Positions 27,976 to 38,469 are shown, numbered from the stretch's first letter. The stretch is 64,000 bases of DNA from Dethiosulfovibrio faecalis (GCF_021568795.1 NZ_JAKGUE010000002.1:62001-126000); one strand, 5' to 3'. Notes: generated from the sequence alone by a model not told the origin. Numbers and translations are program-made.

Positions 27976-28804
27976 AATAGGGGACGGTCCTTTGGCCGTC
28001 ATAGCCGGTCCGTGCTCACTGGAGAGTCTTGAACTGTCCATGGAGACCGGAAAGAGGATAAAGGAGATCTGCGAAGAGTTGGGCTTGAACTACATATTCA
28101 AGGCCTCCTACGACAAGGCCAACAGGACCTCCATACACAGCTACAGAGGCCCGGGGCTCGAAAAGGGCCTTCGTTGGCTCTCGGAGATCAAGGAGACCCT
28201 GGGAGTACCGGTCATAACGGATATACACGAGCCCTGGCAGGCCGCTCCGGTAGCGGAGGTGGCCGACGTCCTCCAGATTCCGGCTTTCCTCTGTCGTCAG
28301 ACCGATCTACTGGTAGCGGCCTCGAAAACGGGAAAACCTCTCAACATCAAGAAGGGACAGTTCATGTCCCCCTACGACATGAAGGCGGTCGTCAGCAAGT
28401 GCAGCGAGGCGGGAAACGATAAGGTCATGCTCTGCGAGAGGGGAACCACCATGGGATACGGTCAGCTCGTGGTCGACATGAGGTCGCTTCCCATAATGAG
28501 ATCCATGGGGTGCCCCGTCGTCTTCGACGCCACCCACAGCGTTCAGATGCCCGGTGGCAGAGGTGATACCTCCGGCGGCGATCGACGTTTCGTTCCCGCT
28601 CTGGCTAGAGCCGCGGTGGGGCTGGGGATAGACGCTCTCTTTCTGGAGGTCCATCCTAACCCGGACGAGGCCCTCAGCGACGGTCCCAACATGGTTCCCC
28701 TGGACAGGCTGAAGGACATCCTTACCGGCATAAAGGCCCTGGACGACCTGGTCAAGTCCGACCTGGGTATATTCTCCCTGGGTTGGGAGGGCGATGGGAA
28801 ATGA
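27944..28804 (+). CDS. kdsA: KdsA, Kdo-8-phosphate synthase
   Basis: The 286-residue TIM-barrel enzyme condenses arabinose-5-phosphate with phosphoenolpyruvate. Visible signatures are IAGPCSLES near the start, [12 protein letters not shown], and the [11 protein letters not shown] active-site strand. ATG 27944 lies inside the lpxK fusion end. It continues into kdsD through an ATGA overlap, placing the two successive Kdo enzymes together. Confidence 0.95.
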   Translation: MVTEIEIGKVRIGDGPLAVIAGPCSLESLELSMETGKRIKEICEELGLNYIFKASYDKANRTSIHSYRGPGLEKGLRWLSEIKETLGVPVITDIHEPWQAAPVAEVADVLQIPAFLCRQTDLLVAASKTGKPLNIKKGQFMSPYDMKAVVSKCSEAGNDKVMLCERGTTMGYGQLVVDMRSLPIMRSMGCPVVFDATHSVQMPGGRGDTSGGDRRFVPALARAAVGLGIDALFLEVHPNPDEALSDGPNMVPLDRLKDILTGIKALDDLVKSDLGIFSLGWEGDGK

Positions 28805-29808
28805 TGAGTCTTCCCAGCGAGAGGGATTGTCCCGTCTTCGACGACGAGAAACTGGTCGAGATAGGGAGACAGGTCCTTCTGGAGGAGGCGGAGGAGATAA
28901 AAAAAGCGGCCTTCAGGATAGGACCAGAGCTTGCCAAGGCGGCTCGAATCGTGCAGGGATGTCGAGGAAGGCTGGTCATCTCCGGTCTTGGAAAATCGGG
29001 GCACATAGGCAGAAAGATCGCCGCGACCTTGGCGTCCCTCGGCACCCCCTCCTTTTTCCTCCACGCTGCCGAGGCGGCTCACGGGGACCTGGGAATGGTC
29101 CGTCGGGAGGACGTGGCCTTTCTCATAAGCCACAGCGGCACCACCTCCGAGGTGGTCAAGCTCATTCCCTTCTTCAGACGTCTGGGAGCTCCGGTCATAG
29201 CCCTAACCGGTAGCCTCGAATCGCCTCTGGCCAAGGGTGCCGACGTGGTCTTGAACGCCTCGGTGGAAAGGGAGGCAGATCCTCTCAACCTGGCCCCAAC
29301 CAGCAGCACCACGGTTCAGCTGGCCATCGGAGACGCTCTGGCCGGTGTCGTGACGGAGATGAGATGCCTTCGCAAGGAGGACTTCGCTCTTTTCCACCCG
29401 GCCGGAGCCTTGGGCCGTCAGCTTCTGCTCAAGGTGTCAGACGTTATGGGGTCCGGTCCCAAGCTGCCGGTGGTCAAGGCCGACGTGGCGGTCAAGGAGG
29501 CTCTCTTCGAGATAACCAGCAAGAACTACGGAGCCACCACCGTAGTGGACGATCAGGGAACCCTGGTGGGAGTCTTCACCGACGGAGACCTGAGAAGGCT
29601 CATAGAGAGACAGGGAGTCTCCGCCCTGGAGGAGAACATCTCGGACGTCATGACCGAGGGCCCCAGGACAATAGGGCCGGACCATCTGGCGGTGGAGGCG
29701 GTCCGTATAATGCAGGACGTCGAGGTCTCGGTTCTCATAATAACCGATGAAGACCGACCGGTGGGCATGGTCCACCTTCACGAGCTTCTTCAGGCCGGAC
29801 TATCCTGA
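28801..29808 (+). CDS. kdsD: KdsD, D-arabinose-5-phosphate isomerase
   Basis: The 335-residue protein has a SIS sugar-isomerase domain ([18 protein letters not shown], then AAHGDLGMV and SHSGTTSEV) followed by two CBS domains in the last ~130 residues. This is the KdsD/GutQ/KpsF layout. It supplies arabinose-5-phosphate to KdsA. The operon position favours KdsD over a catabolic GutQ. Confidence 0.92.
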   Translation: MMSLPSERDCPVFDDEKLVEIGRQVLLEEAEEIKKAAFRIGPELAKAARIVQGCRGRLVISGLGKSGHIGRKIAATLASLGTPSFFLHAAEAAHGDLGMVRREDVAFLISHSGTTSEVVKLIPFFRRLGAPVIALTGSLESPLAKGADVVLNASVEREADPLNLAPTSSTTVQLAIGDALAGVVTEMRCLRKEDFALFHPAGALGRQLLLKVSDVMGSGPKLPVVKADVAVKEALFEITSKNYGATTVVDDQGTLVGVFTDGDLRRLIERQGVSALEENISDVMTEGPRTIGPDHLAVEAVRIMQDVEVSVLIITDEDRPVGMVHLHELLQAGLS

Positions 29809-29809
29809 G

Positions 29810-31072
29810 ATGTCCCTGTCGCTGCAACTCTATAGAGGGGCCGCCGCTATCGGCTTCGCTCTGGCATCTCCCTGGCTGCAACGTAAATACGCCGGAGTAG
29901 GCCTGGAGGAGAGACGGGGAATATACGCTCCCTCGCTTTTGTCCCAACTCAGAAAAAGAGGCAGGCCCCTCTGGGTCCACTCGGTGTCGGTGGGGGAGGT
30001 GCAGTCGGCGGCTCCGTTTCTGAGGAGGGCCAGGGTAGCTCTGGGAAAGCGTCCGGTAATACTGTCCACCATAACCCCGACCGGAAGGGAGATGGCGGGA
30101 CGATTGCTACAAGGTGTTCCCGACAGGGTGATATCCTATCCCTGGGACAGCCCCGTCGTGCTGAACAGGGCCCTGAACTCGCTTCGTCCCAAGGTCTACG
30201 TAACGGTTGAGACGGAGATCTGGCCGGGGATGCTTTGGGAGATGAGCCGTCGGAGCGTGCCTGCCTTTATGGTCAACGGCAGATTCTCCGACAAAACCTA
30301 TCTGTCCATGAGGCGTTTCAGATCCTTCTGGAGGGAGGTCCTCTCCTGCTACACCGGAATGATGGTGAGATCCCGGTCGGACATGGAAAAACTGATCGAT
30401 CTGGGAGTGGAAGAGGAAAAAATAGAGATAACCGGAGACTGCAAGGCCGACGCCCTGATGGAGAGAAAGGCCGAACTGGACAAAGACGAAATTCTTGCGA
30501 CCTTGGGAGACGGAGGCCCGATCGTCCTGGCCGGAAGCACCCACACCGGCGAGGACGAAATAGTTATTAAGGCCTTCCGGAAGGTGCTGAACCGCTATCC
30601 CGAAGCCAGGCTCGTAATCGTGCCGAGACATCCCGAGAGATCCCGCCGCATAGCCCGATTGGCGTCGGATCTGGGGCCGGTCAGCCTATACAGCCGCATC
30701 GAACCGGGATGGCGCACCCTGGTGGTGGACGTCATAGGGGTGCTCTTCGGCCTCTACTCCGTTGCGGACTGTGCCTTCGTCGGGGGCAGCATAGCCCCCA
30801 GAGGCGGACAGAACATAATGGAGGCCGCCCTTTTCGGGGTGCCCTTCTGCCAGGGACCTCACTACGAGGACTTCGTGGAGGCAACTGATAGCATGGTAAA
30901 GATGGGGATATGTACCATGATATCCGACGAGGATACCATGGCAACGGCGTTTCTGAGAGATCTGGATGGCAGACGTAGAAAAAAGGTCGAGGCCGACTGT
31001 CGAGACTATTTTCAAGGTCTCGAATCGGCGGCAGACCGTTCCTGGGAGATAGTGGCTCCCTATCTAAACTAA
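29810..31072 (+). CDS. waaA: WaaA (KdtA), Kdo transferase
   Basis: The 420-residue GT30 enzyme has an N-terminal membrane anchor, the WVHSVSVGEVQSA motif, the VETEIWPG motif and near the end the PRGGQNIMEAA donor-binding loop. It transfers one or more Kdo residues from CMP-Kdo to lipid A precursor. ATG 29810 follows one base after the kdsD stop. Whether it is mono- or bifunctional cannot be told from sequence. Confidence 0.93.
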   Translation: MSLSLQLYRGAAAIGFALASPWLQRKYAGVGLEERRGIYAPSLLSQLRKRGRPLWVHSVSVGEVQSAAPFLRRARVALGKRPVILSTITPTGREMAGRLLQGVPDRVISYPWDSPVVLNRALNSLRPKVYVTVETEIWPGMLWEMSRRSVPAFMVNGRFSDKTYLSMRRFRSFWREVLSCYTGMMVRSRSDMEKLIDLGVEEEKIEITGDCKADALMERKAELDKDEILATLGDGGPIVLAGSTHTGEDEIVIKAFRKVLNRYPEARLVIVPRHPERSRRIARLASDLGPVSLYSRIEPGWRTLVVDVIGVLFGLYSVADCAFVGGSIAPRGGQNIMEAALFGVPFCQGPHYEDFVEATDSMVKMGICTMISDEDTMATAFLRDLDGRRRKKVEADCRDYFQGLESAADRSWEIVAPYLN

Positions 31073-31100
31073 AATAACCTACATCGGGAGGGACTCAATC

Positions 31101-32315
31101 ATGACGATAAACAGAGAGCTCATAGACGGATTTTACGCCAACCTGGACGACAGATCCAAAAAGGCGGTAGACGACGCTGTGGCCAAAATGGTGGAGGTCA
31201 AGAAAAAGGGCGGTAAGATAGTCGTGGCCTCCGGCAGCGGCCCCAACATCCACGAGGGAGTCACCACCCTTATAGCCGAGCTCATGGACAAGGGAATAAT
31301 AGACGGAGTCACCACAAGTTCCGCCGTGATAGGCCACGAGATGGCCGGTTCCCTGGACAGGGTAAAGATGTGCGACGCCTCTCAGCTCGGCCTGCCGGAG
31401 GAGAAGATGCCCAGAGGCAACGTCTTCGAGTTCACCAGGATGACCGACGAGGAGAGAGAAGCCCTTCGCAGGGAAATGGTGTTGGACGAGGACCTTCTGT
31501 CCAAGGAAGACGAGGTGGAAGGTCACGACGTGGTCAAGGCGGCTGGCAACATGGCCTACCCAATGGGGCTCTGGAACGAGACCCTGGCCTCGGAGATACT
31601 GGAGATAGCCAGAGCCTACGGCCTCCCCTTCGAGACCGTCGCCGGATGGGGGGCGGACCGCAAGACCATGATAGGCATAGGAGCCGAGAAGGGGCTTCCC
31701 GTGATAGTCAGCATCCCCCAGATGGTGGGAGGGGGCAACATCGGTCTCGCCATAGGAGACAGCATCCCCATATCCAACCGCAGCATGAGACTGGCCGGGA
31801 TGCTGGAGGACGCCGACATAATAATAGAGTCGGCCATAGCCCTCTCCCAGGAGCTCCACGACGGCCCCTTCGAGAACTACACCGGTCACGGCATATGGGC
31901 CTGGTGGAAGGGACTCCACACCTATCACCTCAGGGAAAAGACCCTCATCCGTATAGACCTGGACGAAAACCTCAGAAAGGCCCAGGACCAGCAGAGGGAG
32001 AACGCCAGGATCCAGGAGGCCATAGACAAGGGGCTTCCCAAGACCAAGATCTCCGGCATACCCTTCAGGATGGAGATGTCCGCCTTCGCCCGCCACGAGG
32101 GAAGCATTCCCGTGATAGGCGACATAGGCGAGATCTGGCCGGTCATGGCCCTAAAGGTCGCCGACGAGCTGGGCATTAAACTGGACTTTATGAGCTACAA
32201 GCAGGAGACCGAGGAAGGAAAGGCCATGAGAGAGTGGATCGTCGAGAACGTCCGTCCCATAGATCCCGCCAGGATGAGAGCCAAGGCGGGGGAATACCGC
32301 CTCTCTCGGTCGTAA
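31101..32315 (+). CDS. Soluble protein of unknown function between waaA and kdsB
   Basis: The 404-residue protein has no signal peptide or membrane span. It looks Rossmann-like: VVASGSGPNIHEGVTTLIAEL near residue 40, then GIIDGVTTSSAVIGHEM, and later AGWGADRKTMIGIGAEKGLP and PQMVGGGNIGLAIGD. The first part loosely recalls deoxyhypusine-synthase-like proteins, but I cannot confirm that. Its start has a strong site (GGGAGGGA), 28 nt after waaA, and kdsB begins one base after its stop. Location implies a link to Kdo or LPS, though larC nearby shows the operon also carries other functions. Confidence 0.7.
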   Translation: MTINRELIDGFYANLDDRSKKAVDDAVAKMVEVKKKGGKIVVASGSGPNIHEGVTTLIAELMDKGIIDGVTTSSAVIGHEMAGSLDRVKMCDASQLGLPEEKMPRGNVFEFTRMTDEEREALRREMVLDEDLLSKEDEVEGHDVVKAAGNMAYPMGLWNETLASEILEIARAYGLPFETVAGWGADRKTMIGIGAEKGLPVIVSIPQMVGGGNIGLAIGDSIPISNRSMRLAGMLEDADIIIESAIALSQELHDGPFENYTGHGIWAWWKGLHTYHLREKTLIRIDLDENLRKAQDQQRENARIQEAIDKGLPKTKISGIPFRMEMSAFARHEGSIPVIGDIGEIWPVMALKVADELGIKLDFMSYKQETEEGKAMREWIVENVRPIDPARMRAKAGEYRLSRS

Positions 32316-32316
32316 C

Positions 32317-33045
32317 ATGGAGATAGTTGCGGTAATACCGGCCCGTTACGGCTCCTCCCGTCTGCCCGGCAAGCCTCTTTGCGACCTGGGAGGCAAGCCG
32401 GTGATACAGCACGTCTACGAGAGGACTATGTCCGCCGGTCGGATAAGCCGGGTCATGGTCGCCACCGACGACGAGCGGATCGCCCAGGCGGTCCGCTCCT
32501 TCGGCGGAGAGGCGGTCATGACCTCTCCGGACCATCCCAACGGCACCTGCCGGGTGGCCGAGGCCATAAAGGGCGTTTCCTGCGACGGAGTCGTCAACGT
32601 CCAGGGAGACGAGCCCTTCATGGATCCCGCCCTGGTGGACCAGGTGGGTCTCTGTCTCTGTGAAAACCCGGAGGTACCTATGGTATCCCTCAGGTATCCT
32701 CTGTCGGAGGAGGAGATAGACAACCCCAACAGGGTCAAGGTAGTGGTGGACCAGGCGGACAGAGCCCTCTACTTCAGCCGGTCTCCCATTCCATACAGAA
32801 GAGTTTCCGGCGCAACAGTCTATGGTCATCTGGGAATATACGGCTACAGGAGGGATTTTCTGGATAGATACATTTCCCTGGAACCCACCCCTCTGTCTGA
32901 GAGCGAATCGCTGGAACAGCTCAGGGCGATCGAACACGGTTACGACATAATGGTCCCTGTGGCACGGGGAAGACACGCCCCCGGCATAGACACCGATTCG
33001 GACCTTCTGTGGGCTAGAAAAGAATTGGAAAAGGAGATGTCATGA
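32317..33045 (+). CDS. kdsB: KdsB, CMP-Kdo synthetase
   Basis: The 242-residue nucleotidyltransferase begins with IPARYGSSRLPGKPL, the CTP-binding signature. It has MTSPDHPNGTCRVAEA and VNVQGDEPFMDP, all diagnostic of KdsB. It activates Kdo with CTP for WaaA. The gene completes the Kdo set kdsA-kdsB-kdsC-kdsD-waaA, all within 13 kb. Confidence 0.95.
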   Translation: MEIVAVIPARYGSSRLPGKPLCDLGGKPVIQHVYERTMSAGRISRVMVATDDERIAQAVRSFGGEAVMTSPDHPNGTCRVAEAIKGVSCDGVVNVQGDEPFMDPALVDQVGLCLCENPEVPMVSLRYPLSEEEIDNPNRVKVVVDQADRALYFSRSPIPYRRVSGATVYGHLGIYGYRRDFLDRYISLEPTPLSESESLEQLRAIEHGYDIMVPVARGRHAPGIDTDSDLLWARKELEKEMS

Positions 33046-34259
33046 GAACCCTCTATCTGGAGCCCTTCGCAGGCATAGCGGGGGATATGTTCATAGGTGC
33101 CATGATCGACCTGGGACTCTTCTCTAAAGATGAGTTCATCTCGGCCATGAAAGGACTGGATCTGGACGACTACGGTCTTTCCATAGAAAAAGGCATTAGA
33201 CGGGGAATCTCCGGCACCGATTTCAAGGTAGAGGTCCATTCCGGCGATCATCATCACGGTCATGACCACGGCCACTGTCACAGACATCTCTCGGACATAC
33301 TGTCCATACTGGAAAGGTCCTCCCTGCCGGAAAACGTCAAGAACAGGTCCGAACGGGCCTTCCGGATGCTGGCTCAGGCGGAGGCCTCGGTCCACGGGGT
33401 CGATCTCGAGTCCATACATTTTCACGAGGTCGGAGCGGTGGACTCCATAGTGGATGTAGTAGGATCCTTTATGGCACTGCACATGGCCGGGGCGGATAGG
33501 GTAGTCTCGTCGCCGGTCAACGTCGGTTCCGGAACGGTGAAATGCGCCCACGGGGTTCTGCCCGTTCCTGCTCCCGCCACCGCCAGGCTTCTCGAGGGAA
33601 TACCGGTTATCTCTCAGGGGGACCCTCTGGAGAGGACCACCCCCACAGGAGCCCTCATACTGAAGACCTCGGTGGAATCCTACGGCTCTCTTCCAAGCGG
33701 CCGCATAGTCGCCACAGGCTACGGCCTGGGGGACAAGGACACCGAGCTTCCCAACGCCCTGAGGATAACCCTGCTGGAAGAGGAAGAGGACGAAAAACTT
33801 CCCTGGATTCCCGGGGAAGCCGTCGTCCTGGAGGCCAACGTGGACGACATGAACCCCCAGGATTTCGCCTCCGCCATGGAAAAACTCTTCGACGCCGGAG
33901 CCTGGGACGTTTTTCTGACATCGATCATGATGAAAAAACAGCGTCCGGGAACCAGAATAACCTGCGTGTGCTCTCTTGAACTGGAAAGACGGTGTGCCGA
34001 GATCATATTGAAAAACACCTCCACCATAGGGCTTCGATGCCGCAGGGAGAACCGATACACCCTGAGAAGAGAGGAAACGATGGAGCTCACGTCCCTCGGG
34101 CCGGTCAGGCTGAAAAAAGCCTACTGGGGAGACAGGATAGTGAAGAGAACCATCGAATACGACGACTTGAAAGACATATCGGAAAGACATACCATACCCT
34201 TGATGGAGTTGAGAGACAGACTTACGTCAGAACTGGGGGTATGGACGGATGAAAAATGA
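33042..34259 (+). CDS. larC: LarC, nickel-pincer cofactor cyclometallase
   Basis: The 405-residue protein begins LYLEPFAGIAGDMFIGAM, the LarC N-terminal signature. A His-rich stretch (HHHGHDHGHCHRH, ~residues 68-80) likely binds nickel, and the domain with HFHEVGAVDSIVDVVG follows. LarC inserts nickel into the pincer cofactor of lactate racemase and related LarA enzymes. LarA, LarB and LarE are not in the window. ATGA overlap with kdsB, so it is transcribed with LPS genes. Confidence 0.9.
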   Translation: MRTLYLEPFAGIAGDMFIGAMIDLGLFSKDEFISAMKGLDLDDYGLSIEKGIRRGISGTDFKVEVHSGDHHHGHDHGHCHRHLSDILSILERSSLPENVKNRSERAFRMLAQAEASVHGVDLESIHFHEVGAVDSIVDVVGSFMALHMAGADRVVSSPVNVGSGTVKCAHGVLPVPAPATARLLEGIPVISQGDPLERTTPTGALILKTSVESYGSLPSGRIVATGYGLGDKDTELPNALRITLLEEEEDEKLPWIPGEAVVLEANVDDMNPQDFASAMEKLFDAGAWDVFLTSIMMKKQRPGTRITCVCSLELERRCAEIILKNTSTIGLRCRRENRYTLRREETMELTSLGPVRLKKAYWGDRIVKRTIEYDDLKDISERHTIPLMELRDRLTSELGVWTDEK

Positions 34260-35418
34260 CAGATCCGACGGCCCTTCGCTTGTGTTGATCCTCTCGGACG
34301 GGATAAGGGGTCACCTGCACCAGAGCGAGGGCATAGCAAGATGGATATCGAGGAACACCGGTGCCGATATCGTAAGGATGGACGTGCCGAAATACGGAGG
34401 GGGCAGGAGGGCTTTGCTGCTCAAACTTTTGGGCCGAAGGCTTCCCAAACTGGACAGACTCGGAACGAGACGATGGCTTCACTGGACCGGAGAAAAAGGA
34501 CTGGCTCTCTTGGAGTGCTACCGCAAGGCCCTGGACGAGAGGGGCCTGTCCGGTTCGGACAGTCTCGTGATCTCCACAGGCAGCTCCGCTGCTCCATTCT
34601 GTCTTGCCCTTTCAAAGGTCATGGGGGGAAAATCCTGCGTGGTTATGACCCCCTCGGTCATAGGGGTCGAGCCCTTCGACTACGGCGTGGTTCCGAGCCA
34701 CGACGGAATATGCGGAGGCTCCGCCATTGAAACCCTGGGAGCTCCGAACTTCGTCAGCCCGGAGGATCTGGAGAGATCGGCGGAAAAACTCCTGAGAGAT
34801 CATCCCGGATCAGAGGAAAAATGGGGTGTCCTTGTCGGTGGAGATGACCAGAACTACCGGCTCGACGCCACCTGGGCGGACATGACCGTAGGGGTATTGC
34901 TTCGCATAGCCGAGGAAAGAGGACTGTCTCTCTACATCACCACATCCAGACGCACCTCTTTGGAGACGGAAAAACGCATAAGGGAGATCTGTAAGGACAA
35001 CGACAGGGTGTCCATGCTACTTCTCGCCTCGGAGAGCGACGAAAATCCCGTCCCGGGAATTCTCGGTGCCTGCGACAGGGTATTCTGTACCGAGGACTCC
35101 GTGTCGATGATATCCGAGGCCGCCACCTCGGGATCCAAGGTGTACCTCCTGAGGGTGGGAAGACAGCCCGGATGGAGACGGTTTGCCCAGGAGTTTACGG
35201 TACGCCTCATAAAATGGAAGATACTGCCGGAGAGGTTTTCATGGGGAACCCCCAGGTTCGATAGAATGATAGATAGATTCGTTGAACGAGGGCTTTTAAC
35301 CGAGATGCCCTCGGACGTCATGGCCTGGCGTCCTATGCTGAACCGACCTGTCGGCAAGGCTCCGGAGTTCAACGAAGCCCGTCGGGCCGCCGATTGGATA
35401 TTGGAGAACTGGAAATGA
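34249..35418 (+). CDS. ELM1/DUF1022-family GT-B-like protein
   Basis: The 389-residue protein matches the bacterial ELM1 (DUF1022) family: the SDGIRGHLHQSEGIA opening, GGDDQNYRLD in the middle, TTSRRT, and TEDSVSMISEA in the C-terminal half. The fold is expected to be GT-B, but activity is not established. It overlaps larC by 11 nt and is followed by a GT4 glycosyltransferase. A role in LPS core or envelope sugar transfer is an inference from context. Confidence 0.78.
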   Translation: MKNDRSDGPSLVLILSDGIRGHLHQSEGIARWISRNTGADIVRMDVPKYGGGRRALLLKLLGRRLPKLDRLGTRRWLHWTGEKGLALLECYRKALDERGLSGSDSLVISTGSSAAPFCLALSKVMGGKSCVVMTPSVIGVEPFDYGVVPSHDGICGGSAIETLGAPNFVSPEDLERSAEKLLRDHPGSEEKWGVLVGGDDQNYRLDATWADMTVGVLLRIAEERGLSLYITTSRRTSLETEKRIREICKDNDRVSMLLLASESDENPVPGILGACDRVFCTEDSVSMISEAATSGSKVYLLRVGRQPGWRRFAQEFTVRLIKWKILPERFSWGTPRFDRMIDRFVERGLLTEMPSDVMAWRPMLNRPVGKAPEFNEARRAADWILENWK

Positions 35419-36440
35419 GGATAGTACACCTCCTGCCGGGGCTGGACATCGGAGGGGTGGAGCGTCACGTGGTGGACCTGGCCTCCGAACAGGCCAGATC
35501 GGGCCACCAGGTCACGGTGGTGTCCGGCGGCGGACGGATGACGTCGGAACTGCATCCCGAGGTCATCCATATAAAGCTCCCCATACACGTAAAAGAGCCC
35601 TTTACCGGCGGCCTCTGTGCGTTGAGACTGGCTATTATGGCCCGATCCGGAAAATGGGATATCCTTCACGCTCATTCCAGGGTCCCCGCCTGGGTGGCCT
35701 GGTGGACCTCCGTTCTGTCCGGAGTTCCCTTCGTCGTGACCTGTCACGCCATATACTCGCTGAACGCCGGCCTGATCCCATACCGTCACGCCGACGGCGC
35801 CATCTGTGTATCTCAGGCGGTGAAGGATCACCAGAGAGATTGGCTTCCCCGGCGGTCGACTGTCATAAAAAACGGCATAGTCGATCCGGGCGTTCGATGG
35901 GCTCCTCACCACGATAAGGGGCCCTTTCGTTTTCTCTTCGTCGGTCGCCTGACCAGTGTAAAGGGAATAGACTTTCTGATAGATGTCCTTCTATCCATGA
36001 CGGATCGAGACGACTGGGTTTTGGACGTAGCCGGCGAGGGGCCCCTGGAGGTTCAGCTTAAAGAGAAGATCGCCTCGGCTCGATTGGGCGACAGGATAGA
36101 CTTTCTGGGATACAGGGACGACGTGGTCGACCTGATGGCCCGGTGCGATTGCTGTCTTTTCCCATCCAGAAGCGAGGGAGCGGGGCTGGTCCTTTTGACC
36201 GCTCTGACCATGGGAGTTCCCCTTATAGCGTCGGACCTTCCAGCCTTCAAAGAGAGCTTGCCCCCTAATGCAATGATCCCATTGAATAAAGAACGCTGGA
36301 GCGACGCTCTCGAGGCTTATCTGGACGGTAAAGCCGTTTTTTCGGAAGTCAGAAGGAATCTCTCTCTTTCCGATATGGCGGAGGAAATAGAGGACCTATA
36401 TCTCGAAGTCAGAAGACGAAAAGAGGTTGAACCGTCATGA
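35415..36440 (+). CDS. GT4-family glycosyltransferase
   Basis: The 341-residue GT-B enzyme opens with [17 protein letters not shown], the acceptor-side Gly loop. It has [17 protein letters not shown] at the domain joint and the E-x7-E donor site in [14 protein letters not shown]. It transfers an unknown sugar, probably to core or O-antigen. ATG 35415 overlaps the previous stop (ATGA); its own stop overlaps gmd, linking the lipid A operon to the glycan locus. Confidence 0.85.
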   Translation: MRIVHLLPGLDIGGVERHVVDLASEQARSGHQVTVVSGGGRMTSELHPEVIHIKLPIHVKEPFTGGLCALRLAIMARSGKWDILHAHSRVPAWVAWWTSVLSGVPFVVTCHAIYSLNAGLIPYRHADGAICVSQAVKDHQRDWLPRRSTVIKNGIVDPGVRWAPHHDKGPFRFLFVGRLTSVKGIDFLIDVLLSMTDRDDWVLDVAGEGPLEVQLKEKIASARLGDRIDFLGYRDDVVDLMARCDCCLFPSRSEGAGLVLLTALTMGVPLIASDLPAFKESLPPNAMIPLNKERWSDALEAYLDGKAVFSEVRRNLSLSDMAEEIEDLYLEVRRRKEVEPS

Positions 36441-37531
36441 AAAAAGCCCTTATAACCGGAATAACCGGCCAGGACGGAGCGTATCTGTCTAAATTTCTAC
36501 TGGACAAAGGCTACGAGGTCCACGGAATGAAGAGGAGGTCCTCGCTGTTCAACACCGGCAGGATAGACCATCTGTTCAGAGACCCCCACGACGAAAAAAG
36601 AGGCCTTATCCTCCACTACGGAGACCTGACCGACTCGTCCAACATAGTCCGTCTGCTTCAGGAGATAAAGCCGGACGAAATATACAACCTGGCGGCCCAG
36701 AGTCACGTCAAGGTATCCTTCGAGACCCCGGAATACACCGCCAACGGCGACGGACTGGGAGTCCTTCGCATCCTGGAGGCCATTCGCATACTGGGGCTGG
36801 AGAAGACCACCCGTTTCTACCAGGCCTCCACCAGCGAGCTGTTCGGCAAGGTCCAGGAAATCCCTCAGAGGGAGACCACACCCTTTTATCCAAGAAGCCC
36901 CTACGCCGCCGCCAAACTCTACGGCTACTGGATCACCGTCAACTATAGGGAGGCCTACGGTATCTACGGCTGCAACGGAATACTCTTCAACCACGAATCG
37001 CCCCTTCGGGGAGAGACCTTCGTCACCAGAAAGATAACCAGGGCCGTGGCCCGGATATCTCTGGGACTCCAGGACAAACTATACCTGGGCAACATGGATG
37101 CCAAACGGGACTGGGGCCACGCCAGAGACTACGTCGAGGCCATGTGGCTCATGCTCCAGCAGGAAACCCCGGACGACTTCGTAATAGCCACAGGCGAAAC
37201 CCACTCGGTCAGGGAGTTCGTGGAGCTCTCCTTTAAAGAAGTCGGGATCCCCATGGAGTGGCGCGGAACAGGGGTGGACGAAGTTGGATTCGATCCTTCC
37301 ACCGGAAAAATCCTGGTCGAGGTGGACCCCAGATACTTCAGGCCAACCGAGGTCGAGCTCCTTCTGGGAGACCCCGCAAAGGCGAGAGAAGTACTAGGCT
37401 GGGAGAGAAAAACCTCCTTTACCGAACTCGTACGGGAAATGGTCTCCCACGACCTGGAACTCTTCAAAAAAGACATCCTCTGCCGGGACGCAGGATATAC
37501 CATCTGTCCCGCCATAGAAGACCTGTCATGA
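36437..37531 (+). CDS. gmd: GDP-mannose 4,6-dehydratase
   Basis: The 364-residue extended SDR starts with [19 protein letters not shown] (NADP-binding). It has the Gmd-specific [17 protein letters not shown] motif, [15 protein letters not shown] and [15 protein letters not shown] with the catalytic Tyr/Lys. It makes GDP-4-keto-6-deoxy-mannose, the branch point to fucose, colitose, rhamnose or perosamine. The next three genes decide the branch. Overlaps both neighbours by 4 nt. Confidence 0.95.
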   Translation: MKKALITGITGQDGAYLSKFLLDKGYEVHGMKRRSSLFNTGRIDHLFRDPHDEKRGLILHYGDLTDSSNIVRLLQEIKPDEIYNLAAQSHVKVSFETPEYTANGDGLGVLRILEAIRILGLEKTTRFYQASTSELFGKVQEIPQRETTPFYPRSPYAAAKLYGYWITVNYREAYGIYGCNGILFNHESPLRGETFVTRKITRAVARISLGLQDKLYLGNMDAKRDWGHARDYVEAMWLMLQQETPDDFVIATGETHSVREFVELSFKEVGIPMEWRGTGVDEVGFDPSTGKILVEVDPRYFRPTEVELLLGDPAKAREVLGWERKTSFTELVREMVSHDLELFKKDILCRDAGYTICPAIEDLS

Positions 37532-38469
37532 ACGATAGGATATACGTAGCCGGACACAGGGGAATGGCCGGCAGCGCCATCGTCCGTGCCCTCGAAGGCC
37601 GAGGGGCCAAAGACATAATAACCAAAACCCACGAAGAGCTGGACCTGCTGGACCAGAGCGCCACGGAAAACTTCTTTCGGGGCAACCGTCCCGAAGTCGT
37701 CATCCTCGCCGCAGCCAGAGTAGGAGGGATAGGGGCCAACATGGCGGACCCCTACGGATTCCTCTACGAAAACCTCCAGATCCAGAACAACGTCATAAAC
37801 GGAGCCGCCCTTAACGGCGTAAAAAAACTGGTCTTCCTGGGAAGCTCCTGCATATACCCTCGGGAATGCCCTCAGCCCATGAAGGAGGAATACCTATTTA
37901 CAGGCCCATTGGAGCCCACCAACGAAGGCTACGCACTGGCTAAAATAGCGGGCCTCCGTCTCGTCCAGTACCTGAGCAGACAGTACGGCATAAAGGGCCT
38001 CTCCGTCATGCCCTGCAACCTCTACGGCCCGGGAGACAGCTTCCACCCAGACCACTCCCACGTCATAGCTGCGTTGGTCAGGCGATTCGTCGAGGCAAAG
38101 AGGGAAAAAGCCCCCACCATAACCCTGTGGGGAACCGGCAGCGCCAGACGGGAATTCCTCCACGTCGACGACATGGCCAGAGCCGTCACCCTCCTCATGG
38201 AAAAATGGGACAGCCCGGACATAATCAACCTGGGCAGCGGAGAGGACATCTCCATAAAAGGCCTGGCCGAGGAGATCAAAAAAGCGGTGGCCTACGACGG
38301 AGAGATACTATGGGATAAAACCAAACCCGACGGAATGCCAATAAAACGGCTGGACGTCTCGAAACTCAGAGGACTGGGCTTCGAGCCCCGGATACCGCTG
38401 AGCGAGGGAATCGCCCGGATGATAGACCAATACGAAAAGCTGAGAGAGGAGAGACAAAGCGGTGTATAA
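37528..38469 (+). CDS. GDP-4-keto-6-deoxy sugar 3,5-epimerase/4-reductase (Fcl or ColC)
   Basis: The 313-residue SDR matches GDP-fucose synthase and its colitose counterpart Col[38 protein letters not shown] and the catalytic YALAK. The two enzymes share all these motifs, so sequence alone does not separate them. Because a ColD-like 3-dehydratase gene overlaps it by 8 nt, GDP-L-colitose synthase is the favoured role; it might also serve GDP-L-fucose. ATG 37528 overlaps the gmd stop. Confidence 0.88.
   Translation: MNDRIYVAGHRGMAGSAIVRALEGRGAKDIITKTHEELDLLDQSATENFFRGNRPEVVILAAARVGGIGANMADPYGFLYENLQIQNNVINGAALNGVKKLVFLGSSCIYPRECPQPMKEEYLFTGPLEPTNEGYALAKIAGLRLVQYLSRQYGIKGLSVMPCNLYGPGDSFHPDHSHVIAALVRRFVEAKREKAPTITLWGTGSARREFLHVDDMARAVTLLMEKWDSPDIINLGSGEDISIKGLAEEIKKAVAYDGEILWDKTKPDGMPIKRLDVSKLRGLGFEPRIPLSEGIARMIDQYEKLREERQSGV

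Noticed and set aside
31095-32096. 333-codon minus-strand open frame opposite the 31101 gene
   Set aside because: Low-complexity Gly/Val/Leu composition typical of an antisense shadow. The + frame has a strong ribosome site and operon spacing.
32940-34190. 416-codon minus-strand open frame opposite larC
   Set aside because: It lies fully antisense to a clear LarC coding sequence and has no recognisable domain or start context.
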